A DNA stretch of 64,000 nt from Tillandsia leiboldiana. Its lineage: Eukaryota; Streptophyta; Magnoliopsida; Poales; Bromeliaceae. The notes under the pieces are model-generated. The model was not told the origin of the DNA. It saw only the letters and a program-made list of their open reading frames with translations, and made no database searches. Within the stretch, counting starts at the first letter, position 1; each line of letters begins with the position of its first letter. The stretch covers positions 43,185,562-43,249,561 of the forward strand of contig CM055063.1 in NCBI GenBank assembly GCA_029204045.2, written 5' to 3'. The position numbers were made by a program, and so were the translations under genes. Shown here piece by piece: positions 8,056-17,600 of this stretch.

Positions 8056-10582
8056 TCGTTCTACGATTAAATGTTGTGTAGTTTATGTAGACTATTTTTT
8101 TCCTTTCTTTTGGCCGACCCGTCAACCATCTTTGGGAGGTAAATGGTATATTTTCTTATTGGTTGATGATTTCTCTAGGTTTTCTTGGGTAGCATTTTTA
8201 AAAGAGAAAGCTGATACGTTTGATTCTTTTCATGAGATTTGCCATCGTATTATGATTGAAAAGAATGAAAAGATCATTCGTGTTAGGAGTGATAGGGGTG
8301 GAGAATTCATAAATTCCAAATTCATTGATTTTTGCACTTCCAACGGCATAAAACATGAATTCTCAGCACCCTATACACCTCAGCAGAATGGTGTTGTTGA
8401 GCGCAAAAACAGGGTTGTTCAAGAGATGGCGCGTGTGATGCTTCATAGCCGGAATTTACCGCTACATTTTTGGGCTGAAGCTGTGAACACCGCTGTCTAT
8501 GTCATTAATCGAGTGTATTTGCGCCCAGGAACTTTAAATACACCATATGAGCTGTGGTTTAGTAGAAAACCGGATATCAAATACTTTCGTATCTTCGGGA
8601 GTCGATGTTACATTTTACGTGACCGTGAAAATCTTGGAAAGTTTGACTCTCGAAGTGACGAAGGGATCTTTCTGGGTTATTCTACAAATAGCAGAGCATA
8701 TCGAGTATTTAACATCGAATCTAAAACGATTGTAGAATCTATAAATGTTAAAGTAGATGAAGCTTTTCACTTTGCATCTGAAAAATCTACCCTCGATATC
8801 TCTCTAGATGATGATACTCCTGTAAGTGCATCTTCTCATGATAATACTTCCAATATTAATGATGCATCTAATGGCTCTTCAAGTTTATCTGATGTGCAGG
8901 AATCATCTCATATACCTCCGAGTACTCCGTTTCAACAAACGCTACGAATCTCCAAGGATCTTCCTGAATCAAACATCATTGGAGATCCACAAGAAGGAGT
9001 TAGAACTCGGAGGCAGTTGGTTTGTGGATTCGCTTGCTACGTATCTTTAATCGAACCAAAGAACATAGATGAAGCTCTTCAGGATGACTACTGGATTAAA
9101 GCTATGCAGGAAGAGCTCCATCAATTTGAGCGAAACAAAGTCTGGGAATTAACAAAGCCTCCAAAGCAACATAATGTGATAGGTACCAAATGGATTTTCA
9201 AGAACAAGAAAAATGAGGATGGTACTATCATCAGGAACAAGGCACGATTAGTTGCTCAAGGCTACTCTCAAGTAGAAGGTATAGACTTTGATGAAACATT
9301 CGCCCCTGTAGCTAGACTCGAGTCCATTCGTATACTATTTGCTATTGCTTGTCATTTTAAAATCAAATTATTTCAAATGGATGTTAAGAGCGCGTTTCTA
9401 AATGGGTTTTTAAATGAGGAAGTTTATGTGGCTCAACCGAAAGGTTTTGTGGACCATAAACAACCTAACCATGTTTTTCGTTTGAAAAAGGCTCTTTACG
9501 GTCTGAAACAAGCACCGCGAGCATGGTACGAAATGTTGATAAAGCACCTTTTGGAGAAGGGCTATACTCGAGGGGGAGCTGACAGGACTCTCTTTGTGAA
9601 GCATTATCAAAATAACTTCATTGTTGCACAAATCTATGTCGATGACATTGTTTTTGGAGCAACAAAGGATAATGATGCTTCTAAATTCGCGGAGACCATG
9701 GAAAGCGAATTTGAGATGTCCATGATGGGCGAATTGACTTATTTCCTTGGATTGCAAATTAAACAAAATGATGAAGGTATTCACTTGAGTCAATCCAAGT
9801 ATGCAATGGAGTTGGTAAAAAAGTTTGATCTTAAAAATTCGAAGGATTTTCCGACTCCAATGGGAACTAGCCACAAGGGACTTGGAAGTGAATCACAAAG
9901 TGAGAATGTAGACGAGAAACTGTATCGAAGTATGATTGGAAGTCTACTTTACCTCACTGCTAGTCGCCCGGATATATCCTTTAGTGTTGGGATTTGCGCG
10001 AGATATCAATCAACACCAAAGGAGGTTCACCTGAAAGCGGTGAAAAGGATCATCCGGTACATTAAAGGAACCATAAATTTCGGAATTTGGTATCCTATGG
10101 GAACAAGTTTGGATATTGTTGGATACTCAGATGCCGATTGGGCAGGATCAGTGGATGATCGAAAAAGCACGAGTGGTTCATGCTTCTATCTTGGCCATTG
10201 CCTTGTTGCATGGCACAGTAAAAAGCAGAATTGCATAGCACTTTCGACTGCCGAAGCGGAATACATTTCAGCTGGAAGTTGTTCAACTCAACTCATTTGG
10301 ATGAAAAGCGTATTGAGCGACTTCCGGATTTCAGCATCTTCGGTAACAATTCTTTGTGACAACACAAGTGCAATTAACATTTCTAAAAACCCTGTGTTGC
10401 ACTCTAGAACAAAACATATTGAACTTAGATATCATTTTCTTAGAGTGCTAGTTGAATCAAATACTCTTCAACTCTCATATATTTCAACTGAGGATCAATT
10501 AGCTGACATTCTAACAAAACCTTTGGATCAAAAACGTTTTATTCATTTGCGAAAAGCAATTGGAATGCTTTCCTTGAAATAA
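8033..10582 (+). CDS. pol: truncated Pol of SIRE-B: integrase core, reverse transcriptase, RNase H (849 aa)
   Basis: An open frame, but protease and the N-terminal integrase domain are missing. The first 30 or so residues are translated noncoding sequence; at about 8108-8116 it joins integrase at TRQPSLGG. Present: VDDFSR (residues 44-49), second catalytic Asp at 87 (SDRGGEF) and Glu at 123 (NGVVERK), spaced 35 residues. The first catalytic Asp, found in the LHMDLMGP motif of SIRE-D, is deleted, so integrase should be inactive. Reverse transcriptase has YVDD with Asp 537-538; RNase H has YSDADWAG (Asp 700, 702). The C-terminus (LDQKRFIHLRKAIGM) is normal for Copia. The ATG at 8033 may not be used; expression could need read-through or reinitiation after gag. 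The long open RT-RH frame suggests recent activity with help in trans. Confidence 0.85.
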   Translation: MKSFLVFNRSTIKCCVVYVDYFFPFFWPTRQPSLGGKWYIFLLVDDFSRFSWVAFLKEKADTFDSFHEICHRIMIEKNEKIIRVRSDRGGEFINSKFIDFCTSNGIKHEFSAPYTPQQNGVVERKNRVVQEMARVMLHSRNLPLHFWAEAVNTAVYVINRVYLRPGTLNTPYELWFSRKPDIKYFRIFGSRCYILRDRENLGKFDSRSDEGIFLGYSTNSRAYRVFNIESKTIVESINVKVDEAFHFASEKSTLDISLDDDTPVSASSHDNTSNINDASNGSSSLSDVQESSHIPPSTPFQQTLRISKDLPESNIIGDPQEGVRTRRQLVCGFACYVSLIEPKNIDEALQDDYWIKAMQEELHQFERNKVWELTKPPKQHNVIGTKWIFKNKKNEDGTIIRNKARLVAQGYSQVEGIDFDETFAPVARLESIRILFAIACHFKIKLFQMDVKSAFLNGFLNEEVYVAQPKGFVDHKQPNHVFRLKKALYGLKQAPRAWYEMLIKHLLEKGYTRGGADRTLFVKHYQNNFIVAQIYVDDIVFGATKDNDASKFAETMESEFEMSMMGELTYFLGLQIKQNDEGIHLSQSKYAMELVKKFDLKNSKDFPTPMGTSHKGLGSESQSENVDEKLYRSMIGSLLYLTASRPDISFSVGICARYQSTPKEVHLKAVKRIIRYIKGTINFGIWYPMGTSLDIVGYSDADWAGSVDDRKSTSGSCFYLGHCLVAWHSKKQNCIALSTAEAEYISAGSCSTQLIWMKSVLSDFRISASSVTILCDNTSAINISKNPVLHSRTKHIELRYHFLRVLVESNTLQLSYISTEDQLADILTKPLDQKRFIHLRKAIGMLSLK

Positions 10583-11061
10583 ACTTCTTTTTGAAACCTT
10601 TGCTTAGGATTGGTTTTGTTTTTGTTTTGTTTTGTTCATTATCTATGTCTGTACATAGGACATTAATTGAGCATAGATCATAATTGACTTTAATTGCATC
10701 TTTTCGCACATTTAGAAATTTATTATGCTTTTGCCATCATAATATTTCACTGTTGCAATGATCATTTATGTTAATTAAATCATCTTCTGAGTGATCAAAG
10801 TCAATTTCTCTCTCAATGATCTCTTGGTATAGTCATTATCTTATTTGACTGCTTAGTCGAGTATGAAATCGAGATCAATTTTTGGTTGAATACTTTATAT
10901 CTTAAATAATTGATAGCCAATTGAGGGGGAGTCAAAGAAATGTAAAATGCTCAAAAGATGTGGAAAGAGTTACATCCCAATGAGGAGTGTGAAAACTACC
11001 ACCACATGGAGAAAAGAGCTACCACCTCGGTCGTCCGAGTATTGTGTGCAGCTACCACATG
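10583..11061 (+). other. post-pol region of SIRE-B, with PPT-like tract and conserved hairpin block
   Basis: Noncoding. Internal purine tract TTGAGGGGGAGTC at about 10921-10933; conserved block with stem-loop GATGT/ACATC (10957-10976) and CTCGG-TCGT-CCGAG (11026-11039). It ends at CTACCACATG, where TEK-C begins. In SIRE-D the same sequence continues as TATACCAAGC. Confidence 0.7.
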
Positions 11062-14000
11062 TGTAGTGTACTGGTTTTCCCATGCAACTTTCCGGTGAAT
11101 CCATTGTGTAGAACACCTAGTGTTGGTGTCTGGCCCATGGTGCATCGAAGGGGTGCCACAGATGGACCTTGTGAGACTTTGATAGCGGAATTGGCCTTCG
11201 GCTGTAATTGCCGAATTTTAGAAAAGGTTTTGGGCCAATCTGAGGTTAGATTTGGATTCAGCGCGGAAAAACGCTTGAAAACGGCTATTTGCTTGTTAAC
11301 TTTGGAGTCCGGATGACCAAATGCGGGCTTCCGGAAGTTTTCGGGAATTGTTGGTGCATGGGGGAGGTCCGTGGACCGGCCTGAGCCACGTGGCGGCCTA
11401 TCATTGGCCGGCTTACGCAGCTCGGTCCACGGGGAGGCGCGGCGGTGCATGGACCGCGGGCGCGGGACGCGTGGCGTGCCCGGATAGGTCGGCGCACGCG
11501 GCACGGCTCAGCGAACCTGCGGGGTTGCGGTGGACCGGGCGTATGACACGTGGCGGCGTGGGATTCGCTGGCTCACGTGGTCTCGGTCCCCGGAGTGCGC
11601 AGAGGGGCGCCTCGGGACGGCGCGCGCGCACTGTAGCGCCAGGTGGGCTGTCGGCCGCACTCGAGTGCGACGCGTGTCGGCACGCGATAGGCGGGCCGTA
11701 CCTACCCCCGCTGACCGCGGGGGGACGCGTGGCGCGCGGCGGTCGCACTGCACGGCTGTCCCCTGTTGTGGGGCGACGTGGCAGCACCAGAGGATTTCGG
11801 GCGCGTCGGACAGGATGCATGCAACCGGTTTCCGGGCGCAGTGCGCCCGAAACATGCGCCCGGAAATCCGGATTTTTGTGTTATTGGGCTGGGCCTATAA
11901 ATAGCCCTCCTTGTTTGTTCTTTTGGCTTTTTGGGCCCCCTTTCCGCTGATCTCCCTTCACAAGAGTTTTTCCTCCCTCAGCGCACTACCCTTTGGAGAA
12001 GTTTGAAGATTTTTGGAGGCACGCATCCCGAGGTTCACCGTTTTACGGCGCGGCGCGACGCTTGTTCTCCGGCGATCCTCTTCGCCCCTTCTCAGTGTTT
12101 GGACTCCTCCGACCCACCCCGACCTCGGAATTCGCCGATTCTTGCACCGTTGGACTCACGACAGGTAGAGATTCAACTCCTGTATTTTATGGTTCCTCGA
12201 TTTCCGTGCTGATCTTGGAGTTTTCCGAGCAACCATTTGACCCTTTTTCTTCGCGGACTTTTGGGACAGCACCGCGGTGTTCTTGCCATATCTTTTCGCT
12301 CAGGTGTCGGAACGAGGCGATTCAAAATGCAATTTTCATCTACGCTTCGTAAGGAGTCTCCTGGATTTTTCTCAGAATTTTATGAATTTTACTAGAGGGT
12401 GAGAATCTCCTTTCTCTGTGGTTCCTTGTTACAGGAATTTAGCGCAGTTTGGATTCGGGGTGTACCCCTTGTCGGATTTTTATCTCAGCGTAGGAAACTC
12501 CAAATTGGGCGTGCAGGTACTCGTTTCGACGGGCTCGTCGCAAGGATCGCGATAGTATTTTTCTTGGATTTTTCTGGGCGTTATTCGCAGGTAAAAATTA
12601 GTGAATTGTGGACTGCTGATTTGGGGGACAGATTCTGGAAAGCGTGGATGTTTAGCTTATGTATTTTTTCCTTTGGGGTATTTTGTACAGATTGGTGGTG
12701 TGTTGGACTGATCTTGGACTTCGCCTTTGGGAATTTTGGAATAGCGCTCGAGGTGGGTGATGTTGTGAACCTCCTACTTGTGAATGTCACTAGGCCTATT
12801 GGAATGCCACGATTATGTGTTATTAAATATGAATGTATCTAGCATGCTTGCATGAGATTAAGGTTCCTTTGCTAATACTTGCATTGTTAGCAGGCTACAA
12901 GTTAGTAAGTGGTGTTTCCATGTTTAGATATGCAATTTAATTAGTTGGAAAGAATGCTATAGCCATATCATGTTGTATGTTGAGGGAAGGTTTGGGCTTG
13001 TGGTTAAAATGAATGTTGTATAAGGGGTACTTGCTAGTAGATTGTGCATCTAAAATGTACTAAGTATCATATATCTTACCACATGTACATCGGGATTTCC
13101 CAAACATTTAATGTTGCATATGTTAGAATAATTGAAAGGGGTTTATCAAGTAAAGGACTTTGCATGCTTCAATGGTCATCTAGCTAGGCCACCTTTTTCT
13201 GCTACACATACATGCTGGAATTGACTTAGGAGAAACCATGCTTTCTATTCATTCTCCTGTAGTCTAGTTGTAGAGGATTGTGTAGTTCAGATGTTCAGAG
13301 TTGGGACAGTCGGGGATGGATGGTTGGGTGTTGCGGCAACCGCGGACTGTGGGCGGTTGACCGGCTTACTAGTATTATTATTATTGCATCAGATTGGAGG
13401 TGAGGGATCGGGCTTCTTTAGTGGATGGTCTTACCCACTCGTTTAGAGTCTTGATCCAGTCCTGCTACATCAGATACTTATGGTTACATATTTTTACTCG
13501 TGTGGGTCGCTCCCCTCGAGTGCCACTCCGGAGTAGGCTTAGGGCCGAGCCGTGTGCCAGTCGATTGGGTACTTTGAGGATCGTGCCGTGTGCCGATCAG
13601 ATACTGGGTTCTCGAGTTGACAGTACAGCAGGCAGTACCAGTGTTGACTGGTGTATTGATTGGGTTTGGTTGGCCAGGTTTTGACATACTGATGCATATT
13701 TCTAGCGATTTTGACAGCTAGGCATTTTAGAGGCATACTAGGGGTAGCTTTATCATCAGTAGACTTACCTTTAGCATACTACCTTTATTTCATTTTCGCC
13801 TCTAGTAGTCCTAGTGGGTATTTCTGAGTATGAGGTCTACCCACTAGGGGAGGCTACTGTTTTTATAGTAGTTCTCACCCCCACTGTTTTCTCTTTTCTT
13901 TTCCCCTTTGTTTTGTAGAGTCTTCTGCGGGAGTCGCGGGACCCTCTTCCCTGGATCGAGGTAAGAGGATCGCTGATTAGATAGATGCTGCCCCGAGTTG

Positions 14001-14318
14001 GAGTTTTGTAGTTTTGATGTATCCCCTGTACACTCAGACGGTTGTATTTTCCTTTTATTTTGGGTCTGGCTGCGGCCAGCTGGTTGTATATATTTCGTGA
14101 GCTGGGAGAGACACTTGTATATTTTTGAGAGCTTACTGTACTTTCATTTCCAGCATTTGTCTGAGTTGTATTAGTTTTAGTTTAGCTCTGTTTTATGCTC
14201 CTTTATTACTTGTTTTATATCTGAGCAGGTTATCAGCGCTTCGTGTACACGGAAAATTCCGTATGCACGGCGGATCTGTGGACGGGCCCGGGTTCTGGTT
14301 TACACCCGGGGCGTGACA
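11062..14318 (+). repeat. left LTR of TEK-C (3257 bp)
   Basis: Starts TGTAGTGTACTGG and ends CCGGGGCGTGACA. GC-rich from about 11330 to 11880 with several CACGTGG boxes (for example 11385-11394) and a CCAAT box in reverse nearby. TATAAATA at 11896-11903 is the likely promoter. Two hairpins close the LTR: GTGTACACGG/CCGTATGCAC (14243-14268) and CCCGGGT/ACCCGGG (14287-14310). Open frames in the GC-rich part lack any protein signature and were not called. Confidence 0.9.
11896..11903 (+). promoter_or_regulatory. TATA box of TEK-C left LTR
   Basis: TATAAATA in the context GGGCCTATAAATAGCCC, following the GC-rich G-box stretch. The right LTR has it at 20336-20343, and TEK-K has the same box in reverse at 62558-62565. 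Confidence 0.75.
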
Positions 14319-14326
14319 GATTAAGT

Positions 14327-14338
14327 TGGTATCAGAGC
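14327..14338 (+). promoter_or_regulatory. primer binding site of TEK-C
   Basis: TGGTATCAGAGC starts nine bases after the LTR end; complementary to initiator Met tRNA. TEK-J (51448) and LARD-F (43948, minus) have the same site 8-9 nt after their LTR ends. Confidence 0.9.
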
Positions 14339-14480
14339 TTAGGGATAGGTCAGTTGGGACTTAGGAAACCCTAGGCTTTTGGCAGACCCTAGGAAGGCAG
14401 AGCGTGAGTGACGTGATATTGTGCGAAAGTCGGTAATTGGTTGTTAACTCTTCCTGTGAGTGGAGAGGGATTGACATAGC

Positions 14481-14535
14481 CTATTTCTGGGGGACTATTA
14501 TGTTGGCTGCAGACAACATAAGGTTACAGAAATAG
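14481..14535 (+). ncRNA. leader stem-loop with palindromic loop, candidate dimerisation signal (TEK-C)
   Basis: Outer stem CTATTTCTG (14481-14489) pairs with CAGAAATAG (14527-14535). Inner stem TATGTTG (14499-14505) pairs with CAACATA (14514-14520) and closes the 8-nt loop GCTGCAGA, which holds the self-complementary hexamer CTGCAG. It lies 172 nt after the primer-site start, between primer site and gag, where retroviral genomes carry dimerisation and packaging hairpins. TEK-J and LARD-F have equivalents with pairing kept by compensating changes. Function is inferred. Confidence 0.6.
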
Positions 14536-14611
14536 GGGAATGTCCATGACTTTCGCTTGATTGGGTCGAGAGTGGTTTTGTTTACTGACCCATGGTTTCT
14601 TGCGTGACAGG

Positions 14612-17600
14612 ATGCCTCCTAGGCGGCAGATTCCTACTCGGGGTACTCCTACACCCCCGGAAGAGCCGGAGCAGTCCGGGCCTTCCGAGATCAGTGAGCT
14701 GAGGGCCATGATGGCCCAGTTGGCGGAGAGCCACCGCCGACAGGAGCAGAGGTTTGAGCAGTTATTGGCCCAGGTTGCGGCACCTCCCCCTACTACTGTA
14801 GAGGCCCCTGTACCACCAGTTGTACCGCCGGCTATTCCATTAGTCCCTACGGCACCGTCGTCGAGCAGTGGGGCTCAGGGAGTGTTCAGGCCGTTGACCC
14901 CAGCGGAGGAGGAGGAGTTTGCTGACAAACTCGCCAAGTTCTGTAAGCGAGGACCACCTAGGTTCTCTGGGAGGAGCACTCACCCATCGGAGATAGGATC
15001 ATGGCTGGCAGCAATGGAGAAGTTGTTCAGAGACTTCTTCATTGACCACAGGTTCAGAGTGCATATTGCTGTACATTGCTTAGAGGGGGATGCAGATGCT
15101 TGGTGGCGTCGGGTCGAGCCCTTAGAGTTTCAGATCACCCGACAGCTACCCTGGTCGGAGTTCAGACGGTTGATCCTTGACACTTATTTCTCCACGAGCG
15201 TGAAGAAAAAGCTTGAGGATGATTTGAAGAATCTCCAGCAGGGGGACAGGACGGTATGGGATTATTATCAGGAGTTTACGCAGTTGCTCAACTGCGTACC
15301 CTATGTTGCCAGGGATGGGCTGCACCAGGTGGAGCTGTTTGAGACAGGTTTGCGCCCCGAGATCTATACCTTGGTACACGCCCAGAGGCTTCAGACTTTA
15401 TCAGAGGCAGTGGATCATGCACAGTGGGTCGAGAGGGGAGATCACATCGTCGCTAGACGTGGGGGCTTGGTCGCTCAGAGTTCTGAGAGGAAGCGGCCAA
15501 TGCCAGACGAGGGGGGACAGGCCAGTTCATGGAGGCCGCCCCGACCACCACCGCCGCAGTTTACGGGCCGTGGGCGTTCGGAGCGGCGAGGGTCTGGTGG
15601 ATCCCAGAGACCCCCACAGCAGCAGCAGCAGCAGCAGCCCCAGCGACAGCAGCAGCATTCGCAGCAGCAGAGGTCGCAGTCGCGACAGCAGGGGTCACAG
15701 CGACAGCCACAGCGGCAGCAGCAGCAGCAGTCTCGGAGACCACAGCAGCAATCCCGACAGTCCCAGTCGTCTGAGAGATGTGTCTTCTGTGGTGGGCCGC
15801 ACTTTCCTAGCACTTGTGATCAGCGGTGGGGACGATGTTATATCTGTGGACAGTCTGGTCACATGCGAGCCACTTGCCCTTTTGCAGCGTCGACAGCTCC
15901 TTCCTCGGCATCAGCCCCTTCGGTGCCCCAGCAGCGGCCTTATGCTCCAGCGAGCAGGGCTCCTTCCTCCCACCCTGCAGATTACCGACCACCAGCTCAG
16001 AGCGGGCGAGTCTACGCCGCCCAGGTAGGGGACTCCACGGCAGCCGACCACGTGGTGGCAGGTATCACTTTACTTCTTGGTACTAGAGCTCGCACTTTAT
16101 TTGATACCGGTGCATCACATTCTTTTATCAGTAGAGTATTTGCATCATCTCATGGACTAGTGTTAGGTCGGTTGCCACATGCAGTAGAGGTACAGATTCC
16201 TGATCATACATTGCATGTAGAGGAGTGTTGTTGGTCTTGCCCTGTTCAGATTGAGTCCTGGATCTTGCCAGCGGACCTTATGGTCCTTAGTGAGCTGCGA
16301 GATTACGACATAGTACTGGGGATGGATTGGCTGGCTCGCTATTTCGCGACGATTGATTGCGCCGCGAGGACTGTTACCTTTAGTGAGCCAGGCCAGGAGG
16401 TGTTCGTTTACAGGGGGTGCCAGAGTGCTTTCTTTGCCTCTGTGGTTTCGACCTCTCGTGCGAGGCAGATGATGCGCAGTGGATGCGTGGCCTTTTTGGC
16501 ATCGGTGGTTAAGGAGCCTACGGCGGCACCGGGACTCACGGATATCCCTATTGTCCATGAGTACCCGGATGTTTTTCCTCCGGAGCTAGTTCATATGCCG
16601 CCGGATAGGGAGGTTGAGTTTTTGATTGACGTAGTTCCAGGAACTGCGCCAATCTCTAAGGCTCCTTACCGAATGGCACCGGCCGAGCTGCGGGAGTTAA
16701 AGGCGCAACTCCAGGATTTAATGGACAAGGGTTTTGTGAGGCCGAGTGTATCACCTTGGGGAGCGCCGGTGCTATTTGTGAAGAAGAAGGATGGTTCACT
16801 TCGACTGTGTGTGGATTACCGGGAGCTGAATAAAGTGACCATCAAGAACAAGTACCCTTTGCCGCGCATTGATGACTTATTCGACCAGCTGCAAGGGTCT
16901 TGTGTCTTCTCCAAGATTGATTTACAGTCTGGTTACCACCAATTGAAGGTGAAGGCCGAGGACATCCCAAAGACGGCATTCAGGTCGCGGTACGGGCATT
17001 ATGAGTTCACCGTCATGCCTTTTGGACTGACAAATGCCCCTGCAGCTTTTATGGATTTGATGAACAGGATTTTTCGACCATACCTGGATCGGTTCGTCGT
17101 TGTTTTTATTGATGACATCCTAGTTTATTCCCGAAGCGATGTGGAGCACGAGGAGCATCTGAGGATTGTGCTACAACTTCTGAGAGAGAGAAAGTTGTAT
17201 GCCAAGTTATCTAAGTGTGATTTCTGGCTTCGGGAGGTTGCCTTTTTGGGCCACGTGATTTCAGCCGCTGGAGTGGCAGTAGACCCGGCGAAGATCGAGG
17301 CAGTCCGGGATTGGCCCCGACCGACGAAGGTATCAGAGGTCTGCAGTTTCATGGGCTTAGCAGGATATTACCGTCGATTTGTGGAAGGTTTTGCGAAACT
17401 TTCCACACCCCTCACTCGTTTGACGCGAAAAGGGATTAAGTTTACTTGGAGTGAGGATTGTCAGAGGAGCTTTGAGGAATTAAAGAACAGATTGATGTCG
17501 GCTCCTGTCCTTTCCCTCCCTGTTATGGGGAAAGGATACGTGGTTTACAGCGACGCATCGCACAGTGGACTTGGTTGCGTGCTGATGCAGGAAGGAAGGG

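Larger units (their letters stand above)
4716..11061 (+). mobile_element. SIRE-B: Sirevirus-type Copia element, internally deleted, 3' part missing
   Basis: Complete 5' LTR (4716-6000), primer site, full gag, a pol lacking protease and the integrase N-terminus, and the first 480 bp of the post-pol region. It sits in the env-like gene of SIRE-A. At 11061 it is interrupted by the TEK-C LTR. Its env-like gene and 3' LTR are absent: the sequence on the other side of TEK-C belongs to a different copy. It therefore cannot transpose by itself, but both open frames (gag and truncated pol) are intact. Confidence 0.88.

Noticed and set aside
11321..11950. 209-aa frame and overlapping antisense frames in the TEK-C LTR
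   Set aside because: GC-rich promoter part of the LTR. The copy at 19724-20340 has different frames because of indels, so none is conserved.
15303..16028. Second long frame overlapping the TEK-C gag, plus antisense Ala or Cys-rich frames
   Set aside because: Shadow of the CAG-repeat Gln-rich stretch in the real gag frame; CAG repeats keep other frames open as Ser, Ala, Cys or Leu runs.
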